Assembly (NCBI RefSeq): GCF_000802305.1
Contig: NZ_JTDK01000001.1
Coordinates: 310,001 to 374,000, forward strand
DNA from: Microbacterium mangrovi
GTDB lineage: Bacteria; Actinomycetota; Actinomycetes; Actinomycetales; Microbacteriaceae
DNA: 64,000 nt
Direction of reading: 5' to 3'
Position 1 is the stretch's first letter. The number at the start of each line of letters is the position of its first letter. Under the pieces are notes generated by a model. It was not told where the DNA came from. It did no database searches and was given only the letters and a program-made list of their open reading frames with translations. Of the stretch, positions 34,437 through 43,777 are shown in pieces. The translations under genes were made by a program, and so were the position numbers.

Positions 34437-35669
34437 TCAGGCGAACGCGCTCATCCCGGTGATGTCGCGGCCGAGCAGCAGAGCCTGCACGGACTCCGTC
34501 CCCTCGTAGGTGTGGATCGCCTCGATGTCCGCGAGATGCTGCATCACGCGGTTCTCGAGCAGGATGCCGTTGCCGCCCAGCAGGTCCCGCGCGACGGATG
34601 CCACACGCCGCGCCGCGCGCGTGTTGTGGTACTTGGCCAGCGACGCCTGGGTGGGGCGCAGGAGGCCCTGGAGCTCGAGGTCGGCGAGGCGCCGGCAGTA
34701 CAGCTGCATCGCGGTGAGCTCGTCGAGCATCTGGGCGAGGCGCTCCTGCACCATCTGGAACTTCGCGAGCGGCTTGCCGAACTGCACCCGCTGCGTCGCG
34801 TAGGCCAGTGCGGCCTCATAACAGGCCGTCGCGTGCCCGAGCGCCGACCAGGCGACGCCGGAGCGGGTCGAGTAGAGCACCGTCGAGGCGTCCTTGAACG
34901 AGTGCGTGCCGGGGAGCACGGCATCGGCGGGCAGCTCGACGTCGTCGAGCACGATGTGCGCCTGATGGATGCCGCGCAGGGCGACCTTGCCGGTGATGAT
35001 CGTGCCGCGGTAGCCGGGGGAGTCCTGCGGCACGAGGAAGCAGCGCACCTGCCCGTGGTCGGGGTCGCCCTCGTCGTCCACGCGCGCCCACACGAACGTC
35101 ACGCCGCCGGATGCCCCGTTGCCGATCCACTTCTTCGTCCCGCGCAGCGTCCACCCCGCGGTCCCCGAGCGCCGGGCCACCGTCTCCAGCGACACGGAGT
35201 CCGAGCCGTGGTCTGGCTCGGTGAGCGCGAACGCGGCGAGCACCTGCCCCGAGGCGATCGGCTGCAGCCAGCGCTCCTGCTGGTCGTCGCTGCCGAACAG
35301 GGCGAGGGTGCGCAGGGCGAGCCCGCCCTGGACGGCGAGCACGGTCCCCAGCGACCCGTCGCCGCGCGAGATCTCCATGCCCACGAGGCCGGCCGCGAGC
35401 GGCGACAGCGACGTCAGCGCGGGGTGCTGGATGCCGTCCACGACGAGATCCAGCTCGCCCATGCGCCGGGCGACGTCGAGCGGGTACTCCGCGGCATCCC
35501 ACGCCTGCAGCATCCGGTCGCCGACCTCGTCGACGAAGGCCTTCGCCCGATCCCACGCGGCACGGTCGGCGTCGGGGAGGTCGGTGAAGACGGCGTAGTA
35601 GTCGGTGTCGAGGCGCTGCGTGACGTCGTACGCGGGCACGCGCTCGCCGGGGAAGGCGGTGTCGGTCAT
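34437..35669 (-). CDS. Acyl-CoA dehydrogenase, glutaryl-CoA dehydrogenase-like
   Basis: A 410-residue FAD flavoprotein that oxidises an acyl-CoA to the 2-enoyl-CoA. FALTEPDHGSDS and KKWIGNGASGG bind FAD and substrate. The catalytic Glu lies in IHTYEGTESVQALLLG near the C-terminus, the glutaryl-CoA dehydrogenase-like position, and LLGGNGI is conserved. The ATG at 35669 has TACCCT ending seven bases upstream. Next to it lie a TetR regulator, transcribed in the same direction, and a second acyl-CoA dehydrogenase, so fatty- or amino-acid breakdown is likely. The exact substrate is not determined. Confidence 0.88.
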   Translation of the reverse strand: MTDTAFPGERVPAYDVTQRLDTDYYAVFTDLPDADRAAWDRAKAFVDEVGDRMLQAWDAAEYPLDVARRMGELDLVVDGIQHPALTSLSPLAAGLVGMEISRGDGSLGTVLAVQGGLALRTLALFGSDDQQERWLQPIASGQVLAAFALTEPDHGSDSVSLETVARRSGTAGWTLRGTKKWIGNGASGGVTFVWARVDDEGDPDHGQVRCFLVPQDSPGYRGTIITGKVALRGIHQAHIVLDDVELPADAVLPGTHSFKDASTVLYSTRSGVAWSALGHATACYEAALAYATQRVQFGKPLAKFQMVQERLAQMLDELTAMQLYCRRLADLELQGLLRPTQASLAKYHNTRAARRVASVARDLLGGNGILLENRVMQHLADIEAIHTYEGTESVQALLLGRDITGMSAFA

Positions 35670-35688
35670 GCCGACCAGGGTACGCCGA

Positions 35689-35722
35689 TGGGACTGAGTC
35701 TCGCGAATCGTGGGACTGGGTG
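35689..35722. promoter_or_regulatory. Putative TetR operator motifs between acyl-CoA dehydrogenase and tetR
   Basis: GGGACTGAGTC (35690-35700) contains the near-palindrome GACT-G-AGTC; a related GGGACTGGGTG follows at 35712. The same 11 bases recur at 36448 before the second acyl-CoA dehydrogenase gene. The site lies just upstream of the dehydrogenase start at 35669. Confidence 0.5.
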
Positions 35723-36391
35723 TCAGCTGGGCAGGTTGCCCCGCAGGCGCCTCGCGACCTCGGCGACCGGCATCCGGCGCGGGAACACGGCGACGACGAG
35801 GTCGTCCGGAGATGACTCCGCGCCCTCGGCGACGCCGAACCGCTGCAGCGCCTCGTCGAGCGCCGCGCGCAGCACGGAGGCCGGCACCCGCTTGGTGCCG
35901 CGGATGAGGCGGCGCAGCACGTGGTTGTGGATCGCCGTCACCTCCGCGGCGAACGACACCGCAACGAGCGGGTCGAGTCCCGGCAGCGCCTGGCGCAGGT
36001 ACTCGTCGAACAGACGCTCGTAGCGGAACACCGCGACGATCTCCCGGTCGCGCAGCGCCGGCACCTGCCGCACCACGGCGTAGCGCCGGCGGGCGAGCAC
36101 GGGATCGGCGGCGAAGTGGCGGTACACCTTCAGGGAGGCCTCGCACACCGCCTGCCAGGGGTCGCTGTGCTGGCGGGCGAGATCGTCGCGGATCATCTGC
36201 AGGATCGCCTCGTGATCGGCGAACACCACATCCTCCTTGCCGCCGAACTGGCGGAAGAAGGTCGATCGCGACACCCCGGCGGCCTTGGCGATCTGCTCCA
36301 CGGAGGTCTGCTCGAAGCCCTGCCGGTCGAACAGCTCCAGTGCCGCGACGACGACGGCGTCGTGCGCGGCCGACGATGCGGCGTCACTCAT
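35723..36391 (-). CDS. TetR family regulator of acyl-CoA dehydrogenase genes
   Basis: A 222-residue regulator with an N-terminal helix-turn-helix (residues about 12-58: FEQTSVEQIAKAAGVSRSTF) and a helical ligand-binding domain. It lies between two acyl-CoA dehydrogenase genes and is divergent from the larger one. A shared GGGACTGAGTC motif in front of both suggests that it controls them, probably releasing DNA when an acyl-CoA binds. TATCTT ends seven bases before the ATG, so the message is probably leaderless. Confidence 0.88.
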   Translation of the reverse strand: MSDAASSAAHDAVVVAALELFDRQGFEQTSVEQIAKAAGVSRSTFFRQFGGKEDVVFADHEAILQMIRDDLARQHSDPWQAVCEASLKVYRHFAADPVLARRRYAVVRQVPALRDREIVAVFRYERLFDEYLRQALPGLDPLVAVSFAAEVTAIHNHVLRRLIRGTKRVPASVLRAALDEALQRFGVAEGAESSPDDLVVAVFPRRMPVAEVARRLRGNLPS

Positions 36392-36447
36392 ACAAGGAAA
36401 GATAACCCGTGCGCACCCGGATCCGTGCGTCCGTGCATGCTTTGCCT

Positions 36448-36458
36448 GGGACTGAGTC
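36448..36458. promoter_or_regulatory. Second copy of the GGGACTGAGTC motif
   Basis: Identical to 35690-35700 and located between the divergent tetR and acyl-CoA dehydrogenase genes, 60 bases before the latter's start. A candidate operator for the TetR protein. Confidence 0.5.
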
Positions 36459-36517
36459 GCACCTACACTGAACCTCAGTTCCACGTGCCGATGATTCGGC
36501 ATCCCTGCGAGGAGTCG

Positions 36518-38245
36518 ATGATGACCACTGCACCCCCCTACCGCGCCCCCGTCGAGGACTACGCGTTCCTCTACGGGGAGGCTTTCGGACGCGACCTGCT
36601 CGAGCACTCCACCGGGGGTGCGCTGACCGCTTCCGACGCGGTCGACGTCATCGCCGCCGCGGGGGACTTCGCGGCATCCGTCCTCGCCCCTCTCGAGACG
36701 GTCGGCGACCGGGTGGGCGCGCAGCTGATCGACGGCGACGTCCGCCTTCCCGACGGCTTCGGGGACGCGTACCGCCGGTTCGTCGAGGCGGGCTGGGTGA
36801 CCGCGGAAGCGCCCGAGTCCGCGGGCGGAGACGGCCTGCCGCGCGTGGTGAGCGCCGCCCTCGGTGAGATCTGGAACGCCTCGAACGCCGCGTTCGCGCT
36901 GTGCTGGGGACTCACGCAGGGCCAGATCCTCGCGCTGGATGCCGCGGCATCCCCGGCCCTGCGCGAGACGTACCTGACCAAGCTCGTGTCCGGTGAGTGG
37001 ACCGGCACGATGAACCTCACCGAGCCCGACGCGGGCACCGACCTCGGTGCGATCCGCACCCTGGCCACCCCGCGCGGCGACGGGTCGTGGAGCATCCGCG
37101 GGCAGAAGATCTTCATCACCTGGGGCGACCACGACGCGGCCGAGAACATCGTGCACCTCGTGCTCGCACGCACCCCGGATGCCCCCGAGGGCGCGCGCGG
37201 CCTGTCCCTGTTCGTCGCACCGCGCGTCCTCGTGAACGCGGACGGAACGCTCGGCGAGCGCAACGCCATCACGACGGTGGCGATCGAGCACAAGCTCGGC
37301 ATCCACGGCAGTCCCACCTGCCAGCTCGCGTACGACGACGCCACCGGTTACCTCGTGGGGGAGCTGCACGGCGGCCTGGCGGGCATGTTCGTGATGATGA
37401 ACGCGGAGCGCTCGGCGATGGCGTTCCAGGCGACCGGCATCTCGGACCGCGCCCGCCAGCAGGCCGCCGCGTACGCCGCGGAACGCCGCCAGGGGCCGGT
37501 GCTCGGCCGGCCCGCCGGCACCCCGATCGCCGGTCACCCCGACGTGCAGCGGCTGCTGTCGTCGATGTCCAGCGACATCTTCGCGATGCGGGCGCTCGGC
37601 GTGCACGTCGCCGACCTCGCCGACCGGGCCGACGAGCCCGGTGCCGGCGCGCTCGCCGAGTTCTTCGTGCCGGTGCTCAAGGGGTGGGCCACGGAGGAGG
37701 CCCTGCGCATCACGAGCGATGCGATCCAGGTGCACGGCGGCATGGGCTTCATCGAGGAGACCGGTGTCGCGCAGCACTACCGCGACGCGCGCATCATGCC
37801 CATCTACGAGGGGACGACGGCGATCCAGTCGAACGACCTGGTGGGACGAAAGGTGCTGCGCGACGGCGGGGCGACCGCCGAGACGGTGTTCGCGCAGGTC
37901 TCGGCGACGGCCGGGCAGCTCGCCGCGACGGAGCACCCGACCGCGCACCGGATCGGCGTCCGGCTGCAGCGCGCCGTGGAGGCGTCCCGGCGCGCCACCG
38001 CGGACCTCGTCGCGTTCGCCGCGTCGCCGCGCGACGCGTTCGCGGTGAGCGTGCCGTACCTGATGCTGCTCGGCACGCTCGCCGGCGCGTGGATGCACGC
38101 CCTCGCGACCGTCGCGGTGCTCCGCCGCGGGGAGGCGTCCGAGCAGGATGCCGCCCGTCTCGCGTCGGCGGACTTCTACACCGCGCATCATCTGCCGCGC
38201 GTGCACGCGCTCGCCGAGACCGTGGCGGCCGGAGAGATCGCCTGA
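36518..38245 (+). CDS. Acyl-CoA dehydrogenase, long form with C-terminal extension
   Basis: A 575-residue acyl-CoA dehydrogenase of the larger class, with an N-terminal helical extension (about 1-60) and a C-terminal extra domain (about 460-575). MNLTEPDAGTDLG and KIFITWGDHD bind FAD and substrate; the catalytic Glu lies in IMPIYEGTTAIQ; VHGGMGFIEETGV is conserved. GCGAGGAG precedes the ATG; an adjacent ATG at 36521 could also serve. It is divergent from the TetR regulator. Relatives include enzymes acting on medium- to long-chain acyl-CoAs; the real chain length is unknown. Confidence 0.9.
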   Translation: MMTTAPPYRAPVEDYAFLYGEAFGRDLLEHSTGGALTASDAVDVIAAAGDFAASVLAPLETVGDRVGAQLIDGDVRLPDGFGDAYRRFVEAGWVTAEAPESAGGDGLPRVVSAALGEIWNASNAAFALCWGLTQGQILALDAAASPALRETYLTKLVSGEWTGTMNLTEPDAGTDLGAIRTLATPRGDGSWSIRGQKIFITWGDHDAAENIVHLVLARTPDAPEGARGLSLFVAPRVLVNADGTLGERNAITTVAIEHKLGIHGSPTCQLAYDDATGYLVGELHGGLAGMFVMMNAERSAMAFQATGISDRARQQAAAYAAERRQGPVLGRPAGTPIAGHPDVQRLLSSMSSDIFAMRALGVHVADLADRADEPGAGALAEFFVPVLKGWATEEALRITSDAIQVHGGMGFIEETGVAQHYRDARIMPIYEGTTAIQSNDLVGRKVLRDGGATAETVFAQVSATAGQLAATEHPTAHRIGVRLQRAVEASRRATADLVAFAASPRDAFAVSVPYLMLLGTLAGAWMHALATVAVLRRGEASEQDAARLASADFYTAHHLPRVHALAETVAAGEIA

Positions 38246-38329
38246 CCCGGCCCGTTCATGAGCGGAGCCTGAATGCCCGCGTGCAAGCCCGCAAAATCAC
38301 GGTAGTAGGCTGGGACCACGGCCGATTTG

Positions 38330-38345
38330 TCTTGATATCGAGATA
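38330..38345. promoter_or_regulatory. Palindromic site upstream of sucC
   Basis: TCTTGATATCGAGATA (38330-38345), preceded by TTTG, contains a 14-bp inverted repeat with one mismatched pair. An almost identical site (TCTCGACGTCGAGATA, also preceded by TTTG) lies upstream of isocitrate dehydrogenase at 63872-63887. It is 48 bases before the sucC start and probably binds a regulator of TCA-cycle genes. Confidence 0.75.
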
Positions 38346-38392
38346 ACTTCTGCGGCCGGAATCCTGACATTCGCCGAAGCGAAGGAATGCAC

Positions 38393-39556
38393 GTGGATCT
38401 CTACGAGTACCAGGCACGCGACCTTTTCGAGAAGTACGAGGTGCCGGTTCTCGCCGGCATCGTCGCCGACACTCCTGACGAGGTTCGCGCTGCCGCCGAG
38501 AAACTGGGCGGCGTCGTCGTCGTCAAGGCCCAGGTCAAGACGGGCGGTCGCGGCAAGGCCGGCGGCGTCAAGGTCGCCAAGAACCCCGATGAGGCCTACG
38601 AGGCCGCACAGGCCATCCTCGGCCTCGACATCAAGGGCCACATCGTCAAGCGCGTGATGGTCGCCGCAGGTGCCCGCATCGCCCGCGAGTTCTACTTCTC
38701 GGTGCTGCTGGACCGGGCCAACCGCTCGTACCTGTCGCTGTGCTCGGTCGAGGGCGGCATGGAGATCGAGCAGCTCGCCGTCGAGAAGCCCGAGGCCCTC
38801 GCCCGCGTCGAGGTCGACCCCGACCGGGGCATCGACGCCGCCAAGGCGCTCGAGATCGCCAAGGCCGCGAACTTCGACGACGAGACCGCCCCCAAGGTCG
38901 CCGACGTGTTCGTCAAGCTCTTCAACGTGTACAAGGGCGAGGATGCCACCCTCGTCGAGGTGAACCCGCTCGTGCAGACCGAGGACGGCGCCATCATCGC
39001 GCTCGACGGCAAGGTCTCGCTCGACGAGAACGCCGCGTTCCGTCACGCCGACCACGAGGCGCTCGAAGACAAGTCCGCGGCCGACCCGCTCGAGGCGAAG
39101 GCCAAGGAGCACGACCTCAACTACGTCAAGCTCGACGGCCAGGTCGGCATCATCGGCAACGGCGCGGGCCTGGTGATGTCCACCCTCGACGTGGTCGCGT
39201 ACGCGGGCGAGAAGCACGGCGGCGTGAAGCCGGCGAACTTCCTCGACATCGGCGGCGGGGCATCCGCGGCGGTCATGGCCGCCGGCCTGGACGTCATCCT
39301 GAACGACCCGCAGGTCGAGAGCGTGTTCGTGAACGTGTTCGGCGGCATCACCGCGTGCGACGCGGTCGCCAACGGCATCGTCGGTGCGCTGAACACGCTC
39401 GGCGACGAGGCGAACAAGCCGCTCGTCGTGCGCCTCGACGGCAACAACGTCGACGAGGGCCGCCGCATCCTCGCCGAGTACGCCCACCCGCTCGTCACCC
39501 TCGCCGCGACCATGGACGACGGCGCCGACAAGGCCGCCGAGCTGGCGAACGCATAA
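38393..39556 (+). CDS. sucC: Succinyl-CoA synthetase, beta subunit
   Basis: A 387-residue ADP-forming beta subunit of the TCA-cycle enzyme that converts succinyl-CoA to succinate with substrate-level phosphorylation. An ATP-grasp domain fills the first 230 residues ([24 protein letters not shown]); the C-terminal CoA-ligase domain has [10 protein letters not shown] and [11 protein letters not shown] chose GTG 38393 (protein [12 protein letters not shown]) because GAAGGA is well spaced for it; the ATG six bases upstream sits too close to that site. sucD follows after 12 bases. Confidence 0.95.
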   Translation: MDLYEYQARDLFEKYEVPVLAGIVADTPDEVRAAAEKLGGVVVVKAQVKTGGRGKAGGVKVAKNPDEAYEAAQAILGLDIKGHIVKRVMVAAGARIAREFYFSVLLDRANRSYLSLCSVEGGMEIEQLAVEKPEALARVEVDPDRGIDAAKALEIAKAANFDDETAPKVADVFVKLFNVYKGEDATLVEVNPLVQTEDGAIIALDGKVSLDENAAFRHADHEALEDKSAADPLEAKAKEHDLNYVKLDGQVGIIGNGAGLVMSTLDVVAYAGEKHGGVKPANFLDIGGGASAAVMAAGLDVILNDPQVESVFVNVFGGITACDAVANGIVGALNTLGDEANKPLVVRLDGNNVDEGRRILAEYAHPLVTLAATMDDGADKAAELANA

Positions 39557-40471
<915 letters not shown>

Positions 40472-40481
40472 GGCGCACCTC

Positions 40482-40524
40482 GAAGGCCCTGGGCCCCGGC
40501 ATCCATCCGGGGCCCAGGGCCTTC
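40482..40524 (+). terminator. Terminator after sucCD
   Basis: An 18-base-pair perfect stem (GAAGGCCCTGGGCCCCGG and its complement) closes a seven-base loop. There is no clear T run, but the stem is exceptionally stable and is followed by the next gene's promoter. Confidence 0.8.
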
Positions 40525-40585
40525 GCGTCTGCCGGCGCCGAGAGCGCGGTGCATTCGCATCACCGACGACGGTAGCGTGTACGGA

Positions 40586-41623
40586 ATGCGACTCGGGATC
40601 GACTTCGGAACCACGCGCACGGTCGTCGCCGGCGTCGACCGCGGCGTTCACCCCGTCCTGGAGTTCGAGGATCACGCGGGCGGCGCGCACGGGTTCTTCC
40701 CGACAGTGGTCGCGCTCGCGGCCGGGCGCCTTGTCTTCGGCTTCGAGGCCCTCGAGGCGGGTCGGCGCGGGGCGCCGGTGCTCCGCTCGTTCACGCACCT
40801 CCTCGGCGATCCGGTGCTGCAGGCCGACAGCACGGCATCCGTCGGCTCGCGCGAGGTGCCCCTCGTCGATCTCCTCGCCGCCTACCTCCGTGACGTCCGG
40901 GACCGGCTGCCGGTGGATCCCGGCGAAGTGGCCGTCTCGGTTCCCGCACACGCGCCCGACACCCGGCGTCACCTCACGCTCGAGGCTTTTCGCGCAGCGG
41001 ACTTCGCAGTCGTCGCCACGATCGACGAGCCGTCGGCCGCCGCCTTCGAGTACACGCATCGGCACGCGCGCAGCCTGACGGCGCGGCGCTCGCAGATCGG
41101 CGTCTTCGACCTCGGCGGCGACACCTTCGACGCATCGCTGCTGGACGCGAGAGGCGGGCAGCCCGCCGTGCTCGAGACCCGCCGGGTGCCCCGGCTCGGC
41201 AGCGACGACTTCGACCGGATCCTCGTCGATCTCGTGCTCGCGCGGGTCGGAGCCTGGCGGGAGGCTCTCGAACCGGCCGTGCTCGAGAACCTCGAAGGGC
41301 AGTGCCGCGCCGCCCTGGAGCGCCTGACGCCCCAGACCCGGCGCATCGCCGTCGATGTCCACGGCGATCAGGTCGTGGTGCCCGTCGACGAGCTCTGGGC
41401 GGCGATCGGCCCGCTCGTCGAGCGGTGCCTCGCCGAGATGGACCCGCTGGTCGGCGTTCTGGATCGCGATTCCTCCGTGGCCGGCATCTCGCTCGTCGGC
41501 AGCGGATCGCGCCTGCCGCTGGTGTCGCGCCTCGCCCGCGAGCGCTACGGCAGCCGCGTGCATCGCTCGCCCCACCCATCCGCCGCGACCGCGATCGGGC
41601 TCGCGATCTCCATCGATCGCTGA
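40586..41623 (+). CDS. Hsp70-like ATPase without substrate-binding domain
   Basis: A 345-residue actin/Hsp70-fold ATPase. Phosphate loop 1 is GIDFGTTRTVV (residues about 4-14), phosphate loop 2 GVFDLGGDTFDAS, and the adenosine motif SLVGSGSRLPLVSRL; VSVPAHAPDTRR and DEPSAAAFEY match DnaK. It ends where the nucleotide-binding domain of DnaK ends, so there is no peptide-binding domain or lid. TAGCGT ends seven bases before ATG 40586. It lies 117 bases before a ParR/ParM-like pair, another actin-fold system. A functional link is attractive but unproven. Confidence 0.82.
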   Translation: MRLGIDFGTTRTVVAGVDRGVHPVLEFEDHAGGAHGFFPTVVALAAGRLVFGFEALEAGRRGAPVLRSFTHLLGDPVLQADSTASVGSREVPLVDLLAAYLRDVRDRLPVDPGEVAVSVPAHAPDTRRHLTLEAFRAADFAVVATIDEPSAAAFEYTHRHARSLTARRSQIGVFDLGGDTFDASLLDARGGQPAVLETRRVPRLGSDDFDRILVDLVLARVGAWREALEPAVLENLEGQCRAALERLTPQTRRIAVDVHGDQVVVPVDELWAAIGPLVERCLAEMDPLVGVLDRDSSVAGISLVGSGSRLPLVSRLARERYGSRVHRSPHPSAATAIGLAISIDR

Positions 41624-41672
41624 TCCCGTCCACACGGACGAAGCGCGACGCCGAGCATTCACTCGGACGGGA
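41624..41672. promoter_or_regulatory. Nested inverted repeats upstream of the parR-like gene
   Basis: TCCCGTCC (41624-41631) pairs with GGACGGGA (41665-41672). Inside lie CGTCC-ACAC-GGACG (41627-41640) and CCGAG-CATTCA-CTCGG (41651-41666). Three CGTCC/GGACG half-sites thus cluster in 49 bases, directly before a possible -10 (GATAAT). It is a candidate operator or centromere-like site for the adaptor protein. Confidence 0.6.
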
Positions 41673-41740
41673 TAATGTACGTTGGCAGTGGCGTGTCGCG
41701 GTGATCCGGCGTGCTGACGAGCAAGGAATGGAGCGCGGTA

Positions 41741-42196
41741 GTGGCCCAGACGGCATCCGCCCGCAAGGTGCAGCTCACCATCCCGCCTGCCGACACCACC
41801 ATGAACGAGTGGCTGGATGTCCAGTACTCGGCGGCCGACTCCATCCGCAAGCTCATCCGCGAGTCCGTTGCGCGCGAAGGCTTCACCGACGTCGCCAACC
41901 GCCCGGTGCGCCCGCCGGCGAACCCCATCTACGTCGCGGAGGACTTCCCCGACGAGCCTCCCGCTCCGTCGGCCGAAGAGCCGGGCTCGGCGCGTGACGA
42001 GCCGGCCCCCGCCGCGAAGCCGGTGCGTGAGCCGTCTCCCGCCCCGAAACCGGTGCGCAAGCCGGCCCCCGCAGCCGAAGACGACGGGGCGGAGCCGCGT
42101 GCTGCCGCCCCCCGCACGGCAACGCCCAGGACTCGCCGAGTGCAGGCCGCCGACCGATCCGCGACCGACACCATCAACGACATCCTCGGTCTCTGA
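41741..42196 (+). CDS. Putative ParR-like adaptor protein
   Basis: A 151-residue protein. Residues about 6-52 (SARKVQLTIPPADTTMN, DSIRKLIRESVAREGFTDV) resemble the ribbon-helix-helix DNA-binding part of ParR proteins. The rest is a disordered Pro/Ala/Glu tail with repeated KPVR segments, ending in a short conserved-looking TDTINDILGL, a plausible filament-binding peptide. I chose GTG 41741, with GGAG eight bases upstream, over the earlier GTG at 41711. The next gene encodes a ParM-like actin. The family assignment rests on pattern and context and is not certain. Confidence 0.65.
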   Translation: MAQTASARKVQLTIPPADTTMNEWLDVQYSAADSIRKLIRESVAREGFTDVANRPVRPPANPIYVAEDFPDEPPAPSAEEPGSARDEPAPAAKPVREPSPAPKPVRKPAPAAEDDGAEPRAAAPRTATPRTRRVQAADRSATDTINDILGL

Positions 42197-42244
42197 CCCC
42201 TCCTTCCCTCTTCATCCGACTACGCGGAAAGAAAGGCTTCCCCT

Positions 42245-43555
42245 ATGAGCTCGGACATCATCCACCTCACCGGCGGCATCGACGTCGGCAACGGTTACGT
42301 CAAGGGCATGATCCTCAACACGGACACCGACGTGCGCGACCGGATCGACCTGCCCAGCGCCATCGTCGCCACGCCTCGCCAGTCGCCGAAGGTCCCGGTC
42401 GAGGACGATGAGGCGCTGCAGGTGATGGAGGATGCCGAGCAGGACTTCTACAACCGCCTCGACGCATCCATCTCGTCGCCGCTGGTCGCCGACAGCGACC
42501 GTCGCATCTTCGGTCGGGCGGCGCTCAGCGTGCGCGGCTCGGCGTTCAGCGAATTCGAGGTGCACGACGGCCACGCCAGCAAGGCCGACCAGCAGCTCAG
42601 CAAGATCCTGGTGCTCGGCGTGTACGCCGCCAAGGCGCTGCGAGACTACGTGCGCGAGAACGGCGAGCTGCCCGACCACGAGCTGCGCGTCGAGGTGCGC
42701 ACCGGCCTGGCCCTGCCGATCAGCGAGTTCGTCGCGCGCCGCTACGGCTACGCCGGCGAGTTCATCGGCTCGAAGGGCTCGGCCGTGCACCTGGTCACGA
42801 TCAAGAACTTCAACACCCCCGTCAGCCTGCGCCTCGAGTTCGTGGACGTCCAGGTCGTCGCCGAGGGCGCGTCCGCGCAGTTCGCCATCTCGGACAAGGG
42901 CGAACCGCTCGCCAACGCGCTGCTGGCCGACCTGCGCTCCCGCGAGGCGGACTTCCTGCCCGAGATCACCGGCGCCGACCTCGTCGCCGCGCAGCACACC
43001 ATCGGCATCGACGTCGGCGAGGGCACGGTCAACTTCCCCGTGTTCACGGCGGGCCGGTTCAACGCCGAAGCAGCCTCGACGCTGGACATGGGGTACGGCA
43101 CGATCCTCGAGAACGCGCTCGACCGCCAGGACGAGGCCGATCTGCGCTTCACGAGCCGCAAGCAGCTCGCCGACTTCCTGCAGACCGCTCCGACGGCGCT
43201 GCAGCGCGGTCGCCACCAGCGCGCCGAGCGCCTCGTCGAGCCCGACGTCAAGCACCTCGTCGAGCAGATCCGCCGTGCCTTCGACGAGACGCTCAGCCAG
43301 TCGGGCGAGTCGACCGAGGTCGTCTACGTCTACGGTGGCGGCTCCGGCCCGATCAAGGATGCCCTCTACCCCGAGCTCATCCGCACCGCCGGTGACGTCC
43401 CCGTCCTCTACCTCGACGCCCGCTACTCGCGCCACCTGAACCGCGAGGGCCTGTTCCTCGCCGCGCGTGCCGCCGAGGAGGAGGGCCGCGCGATCGACAG
43501 CGGCACCGAGCCCACCCGGCGCGCCTCTCGGAAGCACACGACGATCGCTTCCTGA
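42245..43555 (+). CDS. ParM/StbA-like actin homologue
   Basis: A 436-residue bacterial actin. Phosphate loop 1 is GIDVGNGYVKG (Asp13), phosphate loop 2 GIDVGEGTVNF (Asp256), and the adenosine motif VYVYGGGSGPIKDAL near residue 360, all as in ParM/StbA, which polymerise with ATP to push plasmids apart. It follows the ParR-like gene after 48 bases and is preceded by an Hsp70-like gene. Codon usage matches the surrounding chromosome and no plasmid or phage genes are near. The Lys/Arg-rich C-terminus may contact DNA or membrane. A strong terminator follows. Confidence 0.85.
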   Translation: MSSDIIHLTGGIDVGNGYVKGMILNTDTDVRDRIDLPSAIVATPRQSPKVPVEDDEALQVMEDAEQDFYNRLDASISSPLVADSDRRIFGRAALSVRGSAFSEFEVHDGHASKADQQLSKILVLGVYAAKALRDYVRENGELPDHELRVEVRTGLALPISEFVARRYGYAGEFIGSKGSAVHLVTIKNFNTPVSLRLEFVDVQVVAEGASAQFAISDKGEPLANALLADLRSREADFLPEITGADLVAAQHTIGIDVGEGTVNFPVFTAGRFNAEAASTLDMGYGTILENALDRQDEADLRFTSRKQLADFLQTAPTALQRGRHQRAERLVEPDVKHLVEQIRRAFDETLSQSGESTEVVYVYGGGSGPIKDALYPELIRTAGDVPVLYLDARYSRHLNREGLFLAARAAEEEGRAIDSGTEPTRRASRKHTTIAS

Positions 43556-43566
43556 CAGCCAGCGTC

Positions 43567-43602
43567 GAGAAGGGCTCCGGGCACCCGCCCGGGGCCCTTC
43601 TC
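43567..43602 (+). terminator. Terminator after the ParM-like gene
   Basis: GAGAAGGGC pairs with GCCCTTCTC around an inner CCGGGC/GCCCGG stem, followed by GTTCC. It closes the ParR/ParM unit. Confidence 0.8.
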
Positions 43603-43777
43603 GTTCCCCGGCGGGTCTTGACCGGCGCCCGCGAGACAGGTCTTTGCTGCCGAGACAGGGGCGCCGCGCACCCGCGTCGTCGGCGCGAGCATGTTTCGGT
43701 GACGGGTTCTGCGTGGACTCTACTGGCAAGCGCGCAGGAAACGGCCGGCCCCCGGAAACTCGCCCTACGCTGGAGGC

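Noticed and set aside
31995..36023. Open frame of over 1300 codons on the plus strand
   Set aside because: It lies opposite the P-type ATPase and the first acyl-CoA dehydrogenase; its composition (His, Arg, Asp, Gly) is that of an antisense shadow.
40586..43555. ParMR module as part of a plasmid or prophage
   Set aside because: No replication, integrase, capsid or transposase gene is nearby, and base composition and codon use match the neighbours.
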